This document shows, piece after piece, positions 28,438 to 39,600 of a DNA stretch of 64,000 nucleotides. The notes under the pieces were generated by a model. That model did not search any database and was not told the origin of the DNA. It saw only the letters and a list, made by a program, of their open reading frames with translations. The translations under genes were made by a program, and so were the position numbers. The stretch's first letter is position 1, and each line of letters opens with the position of its first letter. The DNA is taken from the NCBI GenBank assembly GCA_018262975.1, contig JADFDG010000005.1, positions 124,001 through 188,000 on the forward strand. Reading direction: 5' to 3'. This DNA is from Gammaproteobacteria bacterium (GTDB lineage Bacteria > Pseudomonadota > Gammaproteobacteria > Pseudomonadales > JADFDG01).

Positions 28438-28967
28438 ATGGTAGGGGCGTGGGGTCGGGGCAGACAACTGACGATGGCGCCCACGGCCTCGCGGACGTTG
28501 CCGGCGTTGGTGTTGACCACCAGGTGCGCCACTTCGCGGTACAGGGGTTCGCGTTCGGCGAGGATGCGCTCGAACACCGCGCGCGGATTGTCCGTACGCA
28601 ACAGGGGGCGATTGCGGTCACGCGCGGTGCGCGCCAGCAACTGGTCGATGTCGGCGGAAAGGTAGACCACGAAGCCACGCCCGTGCAGGGCGGCCCGGTT
28701 CTCCGGGCGCAGCACGGCCCCGCCACCGGTGGCGAGGACGATGCGCGAACGGCGGGTCAGGTCGTCGATAACCTGGGATTCGCGACGGCGGAAGCCGTCC
28801 TCACCCTCGACCTGGAAGATCCACGGGATGTCGGCGCCGGTGCGGGCCTCGATCTCGTGGTCGGAATCGATAAAGGAATAGCCCAGCGCTGCTGCCAGCT
28901 GGCGACCCACGGTGGTCTTGCCTGCCCCCATGGGTCCCACCAGGAATACGCTGGGCTGTTCCTCCAT
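28434..28967 (-). CDS. aroK: shikimate kinase
   Basis: A 177-residue kinase phosphorylating shikimate at the 3-hydroxyl. The P-loop [11 protein letters not shown] (about residues 11-21), the shikimate-binding FIDSDHEIE and RRRE, the [11 protein letters not shown] loop and the lid R-x-R (RDRNRPLL) are all present. It starts the aroK-aroB-damX unit 30 bp downstream of pilQ, the common gammaproteobacterial linkage. The stop TAG (28434-28436) is part of a REP; the last residues [10 protein letters not shown] are not conserved in the family and could have been changed by the insertion. Confidence 0.96.
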   Translation of the reverse strand: MEEQPSVFLVGPMGAGKTTVGRQLAAALGYSFIDSDHEIEARTGADIPWIFQVEGEDGFRRRESQVIDDLTRRSRIVLATGGGAVLRPENRAALHGRGFVVYLSADIDQLLARTARDRNRPLLRTDNPRAVFERILAEREPLYREVAHLVVNTNAGNVREAVGAIVSCLPRPHAPTM

Positions 28968-28997
28968 TTAATGCGTTGGCTTGCGGACGGCCAGGGC

Positions 28998-31187
28998 TCA
29001 GCCCTTGGCCGCCAGCTCCTGCACGATCTTCGGCGTGATGAAGATCAGCAGCTCGGCTTTCTCGTCACGACGGACGTCCTTGCGGAAGAAGCGTCCGAGC
29101 AGCGGGAGGTCGCCCAGCAGCGGGGTCTTGATGGTGGCATCGATCGTTTCCGTCTTGAAGATGCCGCCCAGCACGACCGTGTCGCCGTCGTTCACCAGCA
29201 CCACCGTTTCGATGCGGTTGGTGTTGATGACCGGGATGTTGGTGGCGGTGATCTCGCCGACCGAGTCGTTGTTGACCTTCAGCTGCATGATCACCTTGCC
29301 GTCCGGCGTGATCTGCGGCTTCACGGTCAGGCGCAACTCTGCGTCCTTGAAGGAGGTGGACACCGCGCCGCTCGACGAGGCCTCGAAGTACGGGATGGCG
29401 GTACCGGAGGCGATCATCGCTTCCTGCTGGTCGGTGGTCAGCACCTTCGGCGTGGCAACGATCTCGCCGTGGCCGTCGCTGGACAGTGCCGACAGTTCCA
29501 TCTCGAGCAGGCCGGAGTCGAGGTCGAGCATGCCCAGCGCCAGGCGGGAGGCGCCGGCGGTGGTAACGCCCATATCCACGGCGAGCTGGTCCGGGTTCTT
29601 GAACTTGATGTCGGAGAAGCCGAGGCCGGTACCGCTCTCGATGCCCGGACCCGTGCCCGGAGTCACGGCACCGTTGCCGTCGAGCTGCTCGAGCATGCCT
29701 TCCAGCGAACCGGAACCCAGTACGGCACGGTCACCATCGACTGCGTACGAGTTCATGCCCCAGCGCACGCCCAGCTCCTTGGCGAAGTCGGTGGTGGCCA
29801 GCACGATACGCGCCTCGATCAGCACCTGGCGTACCGGTACGTCGAGACGGCTCACCAGCGCGCGGATTTCTTCCAGCTTGGCGCCGGTTTCGACCACGAT
29901 CAGGGTGTTGGTGCGGGCATCGACCGATACCGAGCCGCGCGACGACATGATGCTCTTGTCGCCGGAAAGCAGCTTGGCGATGTCCTCGGCCGTGGCGTAG
30001 TTGATCTGCACGAACTCCGAGCGCAGCGGGGCCAGTGCCTCGGACTGCTTGTAGGCTTCCAGCTCGAGGCGCTCGCGGGCGGCAATCTCGTCAGCCGGGG
30101 CGACCAGCAGTACGTTGCCCACCTGGCGCTTGTCCAGGCCCTTGGTCTTCAGCACGAGATCCAGCGCCTGGTCCCACGGTACGTTCTGCAGGCGCAGGGT
30201 GATGCGGCCACTGACGGTGTCGGAGGCAACCAGGTTGAGCGAGGTGAAGTCTGCGATCAGCTGCAGGACGCTGCGAACCTCGATGTCCTGGAAGTTGAGC
30301 GACAGTTTCTCGCCCGTGTACATGAAGCTGTCGGACTTGCGCTTCTGGCCTTCGGCCACCGACACCGGCTTCACGCCGATGATCATTTCCTTGTCAGCCT
30401 GGTAGGCGAGGTAGTCGAACTGGCCTTTCGGCTGGATGACCATCACCACGTTCTCACCCGACGAGGACGTGACGATGCTGGTAACCGGGGTGGCGAAGTC
30501 GGTGACGTCGAGCTTGCGACGCAGCGATTCCGGCAGCGAGGCGCCCATGAACTCGGCGACGATGCGGCCACCGTCCTGGCGTACGTCAACCGGGATCGAC
30601 GAGGAGGACATGCTGACCACGACCTGGCCTTCGCCATCGGCGGTGCGACGGAAGTCGATGCCGGCGATACCGCGACCGGTCACTTTCGCCTTCAGGCCAC
30701 CGCTGGTGGCGGGAGCGGCGGCAGGGGCCTGCTCGGCCGCGGCGGCAACCGTCGGCGCTTCGGCCGGCGCAACCTGCTGGCCAACCGTCACCACCAGCGT
30801 ATTGCCTTCAACGCGCGCGTTGTAGCCGACCAGCTCGGTGAGGTTGATGATGACGCGGGTGCGGTCACGCGCCTCGACCACCGTCATGCTGCGCGCATTG
30901 CCGGTACCGAGGTTGTGGTACTTGCTCTCGAGGTGGCTCTTGGCACCGACGATGTCCAGGGCGATGCGCGCCGGCTTCTCGATCTGGTAGCCGGTGGGTT
31001 GCGGCGGCGCACCATTGAAGCCCAGGCGGATCTCCATCTGGTTGCCCGGCAGCGCCGCGAACTCCAGCTTCTCCACCGCCAGGTCGTCGGCGACGGCAAA
31101 GCCGGCGAAGAATGCGGCGATCCACAGCAGAAGCGCCTTTGTCGTTGTTTTCATGGCATCGCCTCGAAACAGGTTCGCAATTTTCAT
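28998..31187 (-). CDS. pilQ: type IV pilus secretin PilQ
   Basis: A 729-residue outer-membrane secretin through which the pilus passes. After the signal peptide, two AMIN domains (KLEFAALPGNQMEIRLGFNG; GRGIAGIDFRRTADGEGQVVVSMS) bind peptidoglycan. Secretin-TonB and N1 domains follow (KLSLNFQDIEVRSVLQLIAD), then the secretin core with VPVRQVLIEARIV and the C-terminal LLGDLPLLGRFFRKDVRRDEKAEL. The start at 31187 is supported by GGAGG ten bases upstream; a second ATG at 31154 is the alternative. Last gene of the pilMNOPQ operon. Confidence 0.95.
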   Translation of the reverse strand: MKIANLFRGDAMKTTTKALLLWIAAFFAGFAVADDLAVEKLEFAALPGNQMEIRLGFNGAPPQPTGYQIEKPARIALDIVGAKSHLESKYHNLGTGNARSMTVVEARDRTRVIINLTELVGYNARVEGNTLVVTVGQQVAPAEAPTVAAAAEQAPAAAPATSGGLKAKVTGRGIAGIDFRRTADGEGQVVVSMSSSSIPVDVRQDGGRIVAEFMGASLPESLRRKLDVTDFATPVTSIVTSSSGENVVMVIQPKGQFDYLAYQADKEMIIGVKPVSVAEGQKRKSDSFMYTGEKLSLNFQDIEVRSVLQLIADFTSLNLVASDTVSGRITLRLQNVPWDQALDLVLKTKGLDKRQVGNVLLVAPADEIAARERLELEAYKQSEALAPLRSEFVQINYATAEDIAKLLSGDKSIMSSRGSVSVDARTNTLIVVETGAKLEEIRALVSRLDVPVRQVLIEARIVLATTDFAKELGVRWGMNSYAVDGDRAVLGSGSLEGMLEQLDGNGAVTPGTGPGIESGTGLGFSDIKFKNPDQLAVDMGVTTAGASRLALGMLDLDSGLLEMELSALSSDGHGEIVATPKVLTTDQQEAMIASGTAIPYFEASSSGAVSTSFKDAELRLTVKPQITPDGKVIMQLKVNNDSVGEITATNIPVINTNRIETVVLVNDGDTVVLGGIFKTETIDATIKTPLLGDLPLLGRFFRKDVRRDEKAELLIFITPKIVQELAAKG

Positions 31188-31206
31188 CTGCACATTCCTC
31201 CGGACG

Positions 31207-31782
31207 TCACTCGCCTTCCAGACGAATCGTGCGCGGCCTTTCAACCCAGCCGTCATGGCCATCGGGCACGATCTCCAGTACCGAAACCCTCGATTCCTCG
31301 ACCGTGGCTACACGACCGAAGTTCTTGCCCATGTAGTTGCCCACGCGTACGCGGTGCACGCCACCGTCGGTGTCGGCAACCAGCGCTTCGAGAGCACCAC
31401 CCGGACGGTTGATCGTGCCCACCATCTTCAGGCCCTCGATGTTGTACTGCTCGAGGTATTCCTTGGGACGGGTCAGGTCCGGCGCAACGGCCTTGGTTTC
31501 CATCTCCGGTACCAGCGCCTCGTCCATCGGCGGCTGGAACGGACTACGCAGCTTGTGGGCAGCGTAGGTGAAGGTGGGCTGCGACTTGAATTCCGGCGGC
31601 GGCTGGATGGCACCACGCGGCCGCTGGCGGATCTCGTCGAGTGCTTTCTTCAGGTCGGCGAATTCCTGGTTGGAACTGCAGCCCGGCAGCATCGTGGCGG
31701 ATGCCAGGCAGACGGCCAGGCCCAGGGTCATGCGCATGATTTGCCCACCCATGTTGTGCGAGCGCTCCCGGATGCGGTTCAT
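31207..31782 (-). CDS. pilP: type IV pilus inner-membrane lipoprotein PilP
   Basis: A 191-residue lipoprotein: a signal sequence ending in LPGC, a helical linker (FADLKKALDEIRQRP), an extended stretch with LRSPFQPP and a C-terminal beta domain (EQYNIEGLKMVGTINRPGGALEALV through VRVGNYMGKNFGRVATVEE). PilP bridges the PilN/PilO complex to the secretin PilQ. Its start overlaps the pilO stop by 4 bp (ATGA), so translation is coupled. The long n-region (MNRIRERSHNMGGQIMR) includes an alternative internal start. Confidence 0.95.
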   Translation of the reverse strand: MNRIRERSHNMGGQIMRMTLGLAVCLASATMLPGCSSNQEFADLKKALDEIRQRPRGAIQPPPEFKSQPTFTYAAHKLRSPFQPPMDEALVPEMETKAVAPDLTRPKEYLEQYNIEGLKMVGTINRPGGALEALVADTDGGVHRVRVGNYMGKNFGRVATVEESRVSVLEIVPDGHDGWVERPRTIRLEGE

Positions 31783-32522
31783 TTGCCGCCTTCCTTGGAC
31801 TTCTTGTCCTTCTTGTCTTTCTTGTCCGCCTTGCCCTTCTTGCCCTTCTTGCCCTTGTCGGGGGCAGGTTCGGCAGGGGCCTCTTCGTTGTAGCGGTAGG
31901 TCTTGGCGGTGATCGTCATGTCGAGCACGCGCGCGCGGCTCTGGCTTTCCGACGCTCCCTTCTTGCCGCCGCCCTTGGACTGCTGGGTAACGATGGAGAA
32001 GTCGTGCAGCGTGACGATGCGCGGCAGCGCCGCGATACCGCTCACGAACGCACCGAAGCCGTGGTAGTCGCCGGACACCTTGATGTTGATCGGCAGCTCG
32101 GCATAGAACTCGCGCTTGGCTTCGGTGCCGAGGTCAATGGACGTGAACTCCAGGCCACTGCCCAGGCCCGTGTGGGTGATGTCCTCGAGCAGGCTCGGCA
32201 CCTCGGTATCCTTCGGCAGTTGCCGCAGCAGGGCGCCGAAGGCCTCTTCCATGTCGGCCAGCTGCTTCTTGTAGGCATCGAGGTTCATCGCCTTGAAGGC
32301 CTTTTCCTCGTAATCCTTCAGCAGCGTTTCCTGCTTGTTGCGCTCGGCATCCACCTGCTTGTTGAGCTCGGTGACGAACATGACGTAGCCGGCGAAGATC
32401 ACGACGGCGAACGCACCCAGCCAGATGGTCAACTTGACCACCACCGGCCAGCTGCCAGGGTTGTTCCAGTTGACGCCCCTGAACGAGGCGGTCAATTCCT
32501 GGAACTTGGCTTCCATATTCAC
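31779..32522 (-). CDS. pilO: type IV pilus alignment protein PilO
   Basis: A 247-residue bitopic protein with one membrane segment (about residues 29-50, LTIWLGAFAVVIFAGYVMFV), a periplasmic coiled coil and a ferredoxin-like domain (FYAELPINIKVSGDYHGFGAF). It pairs with PilN and PilP to align the inner-membrane platform. The GTG start at 32522 has GGAGG seven bases upstream, better placed than for the nearby ATG at 32516. The C-terminus carries an unusual tail of about 25 residues that is nearly all Lys, Gly and Asp (KKGKKGKADKKDKKDK), likely disordered. Confidence 0.95.
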   Translation of the reverse strand: MNMEAKFQELTASFRGVNWNNPGSWPVVVKLTIWLGAFAVVIFAGYVMFVTELNKQVDAERNKQETLLKDYEEKAFKAMNLDAYKKQLADMEEAFGALLRQLPKDTEVPSLLEDITHTGLGSGLEFTSIDLGTEAKREFYAELPINIKVSGDYHGFGAFVSGIAALPRIVTLHDFSIVTQQSKGGGKKGASESQSRARVLDMTITAKTYRYNEEAPAEPAPDKGKKGKKGKADKKDKKDKKSKEGGK

Positions 32523-32538
32523 AGGCTAACCTCCGCGC

Positions 32539-33143
32539 TCAGTTCTTCTTCTTCGACTTGGCGTCTTCAGCCGGGGCGGCCCCCTGGCCACCGGCTTCCG
32601 CCGCAGCCTCGGCAGCCTGGTTCTCCAGATCCAGCGTGAGCTGGAACTGGAACATCTCGCCCTGGGCAACGACCTTGACCAGCTGCGGGTTGCGGAACCA
32701 GACCGAACCCTCGAGGCTGCGCATCAGGTTGGAAATGCGGTTGTTGGACTCGGCGACGCCGATGACCTCGAACTTGTTGCCGGTCTGCTTGATGGACGTG
32801 TAGAAGACGCCGTCCGGCAGCGTTTCGACGAACTGGTCGAACACGTGGACGATCACCGGGCGGTTGCCCTGCAGGCCCTGGATCACGTTCATGCGCTCGA
32901 TGAGGCCGTCGCGGCGACGCTGCAGCTCTTCGATCTCGGCGATGCTTTCCTCAAGCTGGGCGATCTGCCCCTCGATGTAGCTGTTGCGGGACTTCTGGTT
33001 CTCGACGTCGGCAGCCACCATCTGCTTCCAGAGGAAGGCGAGGAACAGCGCGGCCACGACCACGCCGGCCAGAACGACGAGGAACTCCTGCATCTCTTGC
33101 TTGCGGCGTTCTTCGCGCCAGGGGAGTAGGTTGATCTTTGCCA

Positions 33144-33144
<1 letters not shown>
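32539..33144 (-). CDS. pilN: type IV pilus assembly protein PilN
   Basis: A 201-residue bitopic protein. The N-terminus MAKINLLPWREERRK is the conserved INLLPWR motif that binds the cytoplasmic actin-like PilM. A membrane helix spans about residues 20-40, followed by a coiled coil and a periplasmic ferredoxin-like domain that pairs with PilO. The C-terminal tail is Ala/Lys-rich and low complexity. The start codon overlaps the pilM stop by one base (TGATG), so the two are translationally coupled. Confidence 0.95.
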
Positions 33145-34397
<1,253 letters not shown>

Positions 34398-34406
34398 TCA
34401 GGAAAA

Positions 34407-36800
34407 ATGCCCAAACTCAAGGCGCTGCCAGCCTTCATCCTGTGGGTTATCTTCAGCGCCGTCTGCGGCATGGTTCTCGTTGCCTCGGCCGCCTACCTGT
34501 ACCTGGTACCCGCCCTGCCGTCCGTCGAGCAGCTCCGCGACGTGTCCTTCCAGATCCCCCTGCGGGTCTATACCCGCGACGGCAAGCTGATCGGGGAGTT
34601 CGGGGAGAAGCGCCGCTCGCCGGCCAGCTTCGACGAGGTGCCCCCCGACCTGATCAACGCCATCGTCGCCGCCGAGGACGACCGTTTCTTCCGCCACCAC
34701 GGCATCGACTACGGCGGCCTGGTGCGCGCCGCCTACGAACTCGTGCGCTACCGCGAGATCCGTTCCGGCGGCAGCACCATCACCATGCAGGTGGCGCGCA
34801 ATTTCTTCCTCGACCGCGAACAGAAATTCACCCGCAAGTTCAACGAGATCCTGCTGGCGCGGCAGATCGAGCGGGAACTGACGAAGAAGGAAATCTTCGA
34901 GCTGTACATCAACAAGATCTACCTCGGGCACCGCGCCTACGGCGTGGCCGCGGCCGCGGAGGTCTACTACGGCAAGCCGCTCAAGGACCTCACGCTCGCG
35001 CAGATGGCAATGATCGCCGGCCTGCCGAAGGCACCGTCCGCGTACAACCCGATCACCAATCCCGAGCGCGCGATGGTGCGCCGCGACTGGATCCTCAAGC
35101 GCATGTACCAACTCGACAGCATCGACGAGTCGCGCTACGAGGCGGCGAAGGCGGAACCCAACACCGCCAGCTTCCATGGCTCGCAGTCGGAAGTCGACGC
35201 GCTGCACGTGGCGGACATGGTGCGTACCTACATGCTCGACAAATACGGACCGGAAGCCACCGACCAGGGCTACCGCGTCTACACCACCATCGACTCGTCG
35301 TTGCAGAAAGCGGCCACCGACGCGGTGTTCCTCGGCCTGATGGCCTATGACCGTCGCCACGGCTGGCGCGGCGCCGAAGCGCACGTCGATCCGGCGACGC
35401 TGCACGCGCTGCCGGGCAGCAACGGCAAGAACGGCGCCTGGCCGGATTCACTCAAGGACGTGCGCCAGGTGAGTTACCTGGAACCCGGCATCGTGCTGGC
35501 CACCAGCGACACCGCGGTGACCGTGCTGCGCCGCGCCGGCGACACCGTGGATATCCCGTTCAGCACCCTGGGCTGGGCGCGCAAGTACATGAGCGCCGAC
35601 GCCATGGGCCCGGCGCCGAAGAAACCCGCCGACGTGGTGAAGCCCGGCGACGTGGTGCGCATCTACGCGCAGAAAGGCGCGCAGGGCTACACCTGGCAAC
35701 TCGGCCAGGTGCCGGGCGCGCAATCGGCGCTGGTGTCGCTGAAGCCCGATGACGGCTCCATCGCCGCGCTGGTGGGCGGCTTCAGCTACATGCAGAGCCG
35801 CTTCAACCGCGCCGTGCAGGGCGATCGCCAGGCCGGCTCGGCCTTCAAGCCGTTCCTGTACGCGGCGGCGCTCGAGCACGGTTTCACGCCGGCGTCGATC
35901 ATCAACGACGCGCCGATCGTCTTCCACGACCCCGGCATGGACAAGGCCTGGCGCCCGGAAAACGACAACGAGAAATTCTACGGGCCGATGCGCCTGCGCC
36001 AGGCGCTGTACCTGTCGCGCAACCTGGTGTCGGTGCGGCTGATCATGCAACTGCCGATCGACCACGTGCTGGACTACACCGCGAACCTGGGGATCCCGAA
36101 GGAAAAGTTGCCACGCAACTTCTCGATGGCGCTGGGCACCGCCAGCCTGTCGCCGCTGGAGATCACCAACGCCTACGCCGTGTTCGCCAGCGGCGGCTAT
36201 CGCACGTCACCGTACCTGATCGACCGCATCGAGGACGGCAACGGCACCGTGCTGTGGAAGGCCGAGCCGCTGCGCGTGTGCCGCAGCTGCAACGGCAGCG
36301 GCAGCCACGCACCGCGGGTGATGGATGAACGCACGGCCTACCAGATGAACTCGATGCTGCAGGACGTGGTCCGCCGCGGCACCGCCACCCGCGCGCTGGC
36401 GCTTGGCCGCGACGACATCGCCGGCAAGACCGGCACCACCAACGATTCGCGCGACGCGTGGTTCGCCGGCTACAACCCGACGCTGGCGACCACGGTATGG
36501 GTGGGCTTCGACCAGCCGCAGACGCTGGGCCGCAACGAGTACGGCGGCACCGCGGCACTGCCGATCTGGATCGATTACATGCGCGTGGCGATGGCAGGCA
36601 AGCCGTCGGCCTACCTGCCGCAACCGCCGGGCATCGTGACGGTGAAGATCGACCCGGCCACCGGACAACCGGCACCACCGGGGCAGGCGGATGCGATCTT
36701 CGAGATCTTCCGCGAGGAGAACCAGCCGACCGGTGCGCCGGCCGCGCCCGCCGGCGGCGGTAGCGAAGGCAACGGCGACACGGTCGAGGAACTGTTCTGA
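34407..36800 (+). CDS. mrcA: penicillin-binding protein 1A (class A PBP)
   Basis: A 797-residue bifunctional peptidoglycan synthase. After one N-terminal membrane helix comes the GT51 glycosyltransferase domain (AAEDDRFFRHHGIDYGG with the catalytic Glu, GGSTITMQVARNFFL, KKEIFELYINKIYLGHRAYG). An OB-like domain is followed by the transpeptidase with SxxK (AGSAFKPF), SxN (SRN) and KTG (GKTGTTND). It polymerises and cross-links glycan on the periplasmic side. It is divergent from pilM, the conserved neighbour. The C-terminus is a Gly/Pro-rich tail. An intrinsic terminator follows. Confidence 0.96.
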   Translation: MPKLKALPAFILWVIFSAVCGMVLVASAAYLYLVPALPSVEQLRDVSFQIPLRVYTRDGKLIGEFGEKRRSPASFDEVPPDLINAIVAAEDDRFFRHHGIDYGGLVRAAYELVRYREIRSGGSTITMQVARNFFLDREQKFTRKFNEILLARQIERELTKKEIFELYINKIYLGHRAYGVAAAAEVYYGKPLKDLTLAQMAMIAGLPKAPSAYNPITNPERAMVRRDWILKRMYQLDSIDESRYEAAKAEPNTASFHGSQSEVDALHVADMVRTYMLDKYGPEATDQGYRVYTTIDSSLQKAATDAVFLGLMAYDRRHGWRGAEAHVDPATLHALPGSNGKNGAWPDSLKDVRQVSYLEPGIVLATSDTAVTVLRRAGDTVDIPFSTLGWARKYMSADAMGPAPKKPADVVKPGDVVRIYAQKGAQGYTWQLGQVPGAQSALVSLKPDDGSIAALVGGFSYMQSRFNRAVQGDRQAGSAFKPFLYAAALEHGFTPASIINDAPIVFHDPGMDKAWRPENDNEKFYGPMRLRQALYLSRNLVSVRLIMQLPIDHVLDYTANLGIPKEKLPRNFSMALGTASLSPLEITNAYAVFASGGYRTSPYLIDRIEDGNGTVLWKAEPLRVCRSCNGSGSHAPRVMDERTAYQMNSMLQDVVRRGTATRALALGRDDIAGKTGTTNDSRDAWFAGYNPTLATTVWVGFDQPQTLGRNEYGGTAALPIWIDYMRVAMAGKPSAYLPQPPGIVTVKIDPATGQPAPPGQADAIFEIFREENQPTGAPAAPAGGGSEGNGDTVEELF

Positions 36801-36841
36801 CGACGCGGGGTGGCACCGGCCGCCCCCCTGTTCCCGGGCAC

Positions 36842-36871
36842 AAAAAAGCCGCGCGATGCGCGGCTTTTTTT
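36842..36871 (+). terminator. bidirectional intrinsic terminator between mrcA and rpmE
   Basis: AAGCCGCGC, loop GAT, GCGCGGCTT, with six A before the stem and seven T (36865-36871) after it. It serves the convergent mrcA and rpmE genes. Confidence 0.95.
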
Positions 36872-36885
36872 CGACCCGCAAGCGG

Positions 36886-37101
36886 TCACTTCTTGCTGGC
36901 GATGACGCCGAAGCGCTGCTTGAACTTGTCGATGCGGCCACCGGTATCCATGACCTTCTGGGTGCCCGTGTAGAACGGGTGGCAGGCGGCGCACACGTCA
37001 ACGTGCACGTCCTTGCAGAGGGTGCTGCGGGTGGTGAAGCTGTTGCCGCAGGTGCAGGAGACCTTGATCTCGTCGTACTGCGGGTGGATTTCCGGTTTCA
37101 T
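36886..37101 (-). CDS. rpmE: 50S ribosomal protein L31 (zinc-binding form)
   Basis: A 71-residue ribosomal protein. The four zinc-ligand cysteines of the C+ form are present (C16 and C18 in SCTCGN, C37 and C40 in [10 protein letters not shown]). L31 bridges the large and small ribosomal subunits. The zinc-free paralogue is not in this window. ATG 37101 yields the normal [14 protein letters not shown]. It is divergent from priA, as in many gammaproteobacteria. Confidence 0.97.
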   Translation of the reverse strand: MKPEIHPQYDEIKVSCTCGNSFTTRSTLCKDVHVDVCAACHPFYTGTQKVMDTGGRIDKFKQRFGVIASKK

Positions 37102-37316
37102 GGGTTCTTCCTCAGGATGTCGTCGCGTCGCCACCCGGTCCGGCTGCCGGTTGCGGCATGAAGCCGCCGGGTACCACGCTGTTTGGCCAACGGCCGGCCG
37201 GAAGGCCCACCGCAAGGGAGGCGGGATGATAGGGAGGCGCCTGCCCGTTGGCAAGCGCGGGCCCGGCCCCGGGTGCTAGACTGCCGGCCTTTTCCGCTCC
37301 CCGGTCGTCCCCCGCC

Positions 37317-39542
37317 GTGCCGCCGATCGTCGTCCGCGTCGCCGTGCCGTCGCCCCTGCGGCGACTGCTCGACTACAGCCTTCCCCCCGCGCTGGCCGGC
37401 GGCGAGATCCGCGGCTGCCGGGTGCGGGTGCCCTTTGGCGCCCGCGAAGTGGTGGGCGTGGTGCTGGACACCACCGACCGGACCGACGTGCCGGCGGACA
37501 AGCTCAAGCCGGTACGCGCACGCCTGGACCCGGTCCCGGTGCTGGCGCCGGACCTGCTGGCCCTGTGCCGCTGGGCCGCCTCCTATTACCACCACGCCCC
37601 GGGCGACGTGATCGCCACCGCCCTGCCCGTGCTGCTGCGCCAGGGCGAGGCCGCCGGGCGCCGCAAGCTGCCGGTGTGGCGGGCCACCCCCGGCGGCCGC
37701 GGGGCGCCGGCCAGCGCAACCGCGCGCTCGGCGAAGCAGGCAGCCGCGCTGGCCGCACTGTGCGCCCACGAAGACGGCATTCCCCGCGCCCTGCTGGACG
37801 GGCTCGGCATCGAGCGCGCCCAGCTGGTGGCGCTGCAGAAGAAGGGGCTGGCCGAAGAGATTGAAGTGGACGTGGAACCGGGCGCCGGCGACGCCGACCC
37901 GGTCCATGCGCCGCTGCTGGCGGAAGTGCCGCTGGTGGCATCGGCCGACCAGGCCAACGCGCTGGCCGCGGTGCGCGCGCAGATCGACGCGTTCCGCGTG
38001 TTCCTGGTGGAAGGCGTCACCGGCAGCGGCAAGACCGAGGTGTACCTGCAACTGGCCGCCGACGTGCTCGCGCGCGGGCGCCAGGTGCTGGTGCTGGTAC
38101 CGGAGATCGGGCTGACGCCGCAAACCGTCGAGCGTTTCCGGCGCCGTTTCAACCGGCCGGTGGTGGTACTGCATTCCGGGCTCAACGACCGCGAACGGCT
38201 CGATGCCTGGCTGGACGCGGCCAGCGGCCGCGCGGCCATCGTGCTCGGTACGCGCTCGGCGGTGTTCACGCCGCTGGCATCGCCGGGGCTGGTGATCGTC
38301 GACGAGGAACACGACGCTTCGTTCAAGCAGCAGGATGGCTTCCGTTACCACGCGCGCGACCTCGCCATCCTGCGCGCGCGCAACGCCGGCGTGCCGGTGG
38401 TGCTGGGCAGCGCGACGCCGGCACTGGAGAGCCTGCACAACGCGGCGTCCGGCAAGTACGCGCACCTGCGCCTGACCCAGCGGGCCGGCAGCGCGGTGAA
38501 GCCGCGCATGGACGTGATCGATATCCGCAAGCAAAAGCTGGTGGAAGGCCTGGGCGAATCGCTGCTGCGCGAGGCGCGCGCGACCCTGGCGCGCGGCGAG
38601 CAGGTCTTGCTGTTCATCAACCGCCGCGGCTTCGCGCCGGCACTGGTCTGCCACGACTGCGGCTGGACCGCCGACTGCCGGCGCTGCGATGCGCGCTACA
38701 CGCTGCACCTGGACCCGCGCCACCTGCACTGCCACCACTGCGGCAGCGAGGCCGGCATTCCGCGCGCCTGCCCGAAGTGTGGCGGTACCGACCTGGTGCC
38801 GGTGGGGCTGGGCACCGAACGCGTGGAACAATCGCTGGGCACTTTGCTACCCGGGGCGTCGCTGCTGCGCCTGGACAGCGATACCGCGCGCCGCAAGGCC
38901 ACGCTGCCGCGCCTGCTCGAGCAGGTACACGCCGGCAAGCCGCTGGTGCTGGTGGGCACCCAGATGCTGGCCAAGGGCCACCATTTCCCGCACGTGACGC
39001 TGGTGGGCATCCTCGATGCCGACAGCGGCCTGCTGAGCGCCGATTTCCGCGCCGGCGAGCGGCTGGCGCAGGTGCTGGTGCAGGTGGCCGGGCGCGCCGG
39101 CCGCGCGGAAAAGCCCGGGCAGGTGCTGGTGCAGACCCGCCAGCCGGACCACCCGCTGCTGGTGCGGCTGCTGAAGGAAGGCTATGACGCCTGGGCACGC
39201 GATGCGCTGGCCGAGCGCAGGATGGCGGAACTGCCACCGTGGACGCGGCTGGCGCTGGTGCGCGCCGAGGCCACCCGTGACACGACCGCGCTGGACTGGC
39301 TGGAAAACGTGAAGGCCGCTGCCAGCGCGCTGCTGGACGACAGCGACCTGCTGCTGATGGGCCCGGCGCCGGCACCCATGGCCCGGCGTGGCGGCCGCTA
39401 CCGGGCGCAACTGCTGGTGCAGGCCGGCAACAGCGGCGAACTGCACCGCTTCCTGGAGCGGCTGGTGCCGCTGATCGAGGCCGACCCGGAGTCGCGGCGG
39501 GTCCGCTGGTCGCTGGACGTGGATCCGGTCGACCTTTACTGA
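37317..39542 (+). CDS. priA: primosomal replication restart helicase PriA
   Basis: A 741-residue helicase that reloads the replisome at stalled forks. The DNA-binding N-terminus (VRVAVPSPLRRLLDYSLP), Walker A GVTGSGKTEVYLQ, DEEHD box, the zinc-binding cysteine block (CHDCGWTADCRRC, CHHCG, CPKCGG) and helicase motifs V-VI (GTQMLAKGHHFPHV, VAGRAGR) are intact. The GTG at 37317 was chosen because upstream in-frame codons are not conserved. A TAGACT box 35 bp upstream (37277-37282) may be its -10. It ends about 60 bp before argS. Confidence 0.95.
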   Translation: MPPIVVRVAVPSPLRRLLDYSLPPALAGGEIRGCRVRVPFGAREVVGVVLDTTDRTDVPADKLKPVRARLDPVPVLAPDLLALCRWAASYYHHAPGDVIATALPVLLRQGEAAGRRKLPVWRATPGGRGAPASATARSAKQAAALAALCAHEDGIPRALLDGLGIERAQLVALQKKGLAEEIEVDVEPGAGDADPVHAPLLAEVPLVASADQANALAAVRAQIDAFRVFLVEGVTGSGKTEVYLQLAADVLARGRQVLVLVPEIGLTPQTVERFRRRFNRPVVVLHSGLNDRERLDAWLDAASGRAAIVLGTRSAVFTPLASPGLVIVDEEHDASFKQQDGFRYHARDLAILRARNAGVPVVLGSATPALESLHNAASGKYAHLRLTQRAGSAVKPRMDVIDIRKQKLVEGLGESLLREARATLARGEQVLLFINRRGFAPALVCHDCGWTADCRRCDARYTLHLDPRHLHCHHCGSEAGIPRACPKCGGTDLVPVGLGTERVEQSLGTLLPGASLLRLDSDTARRKATLPRLLEQVHAGKPLVLVGTQMLAKGHHFPHVTLVGILDADSGLLSADFRAGERLAQVLVQVAGRAGRAEKPGQVLVQTRQPDHPLLVRLLKEGYDAWARDALAERRMAELPPWTRLALVRAEATRDTTALDWLENVKAAASALLDDSDLLLMGPAPAPMARRGGRYRAQLLVQAGNSGELHRFLERLVPLIEADPESRRVRWSLDVDPVDLY

Positions 39543-39556
39543 TCGCCTCCCTCTCT

Positions 39557-39582
39557 GCATGTAGAATCGCGGTTTTACATGC
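39557..39582 (+). promoter_or_regulatory. candidate argS promoter with flanking inverted repeat
   Basis: A TAGAAT -10-like box (39562-39567) sits inside an inverted repeat, GCATGTA (39557-39563) and TACATGC (39576-39582). The repeat may be an operator. Confidence 0.4.
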
Positions 39583-39600
39583 AACGGGCTTGCCGCCTTC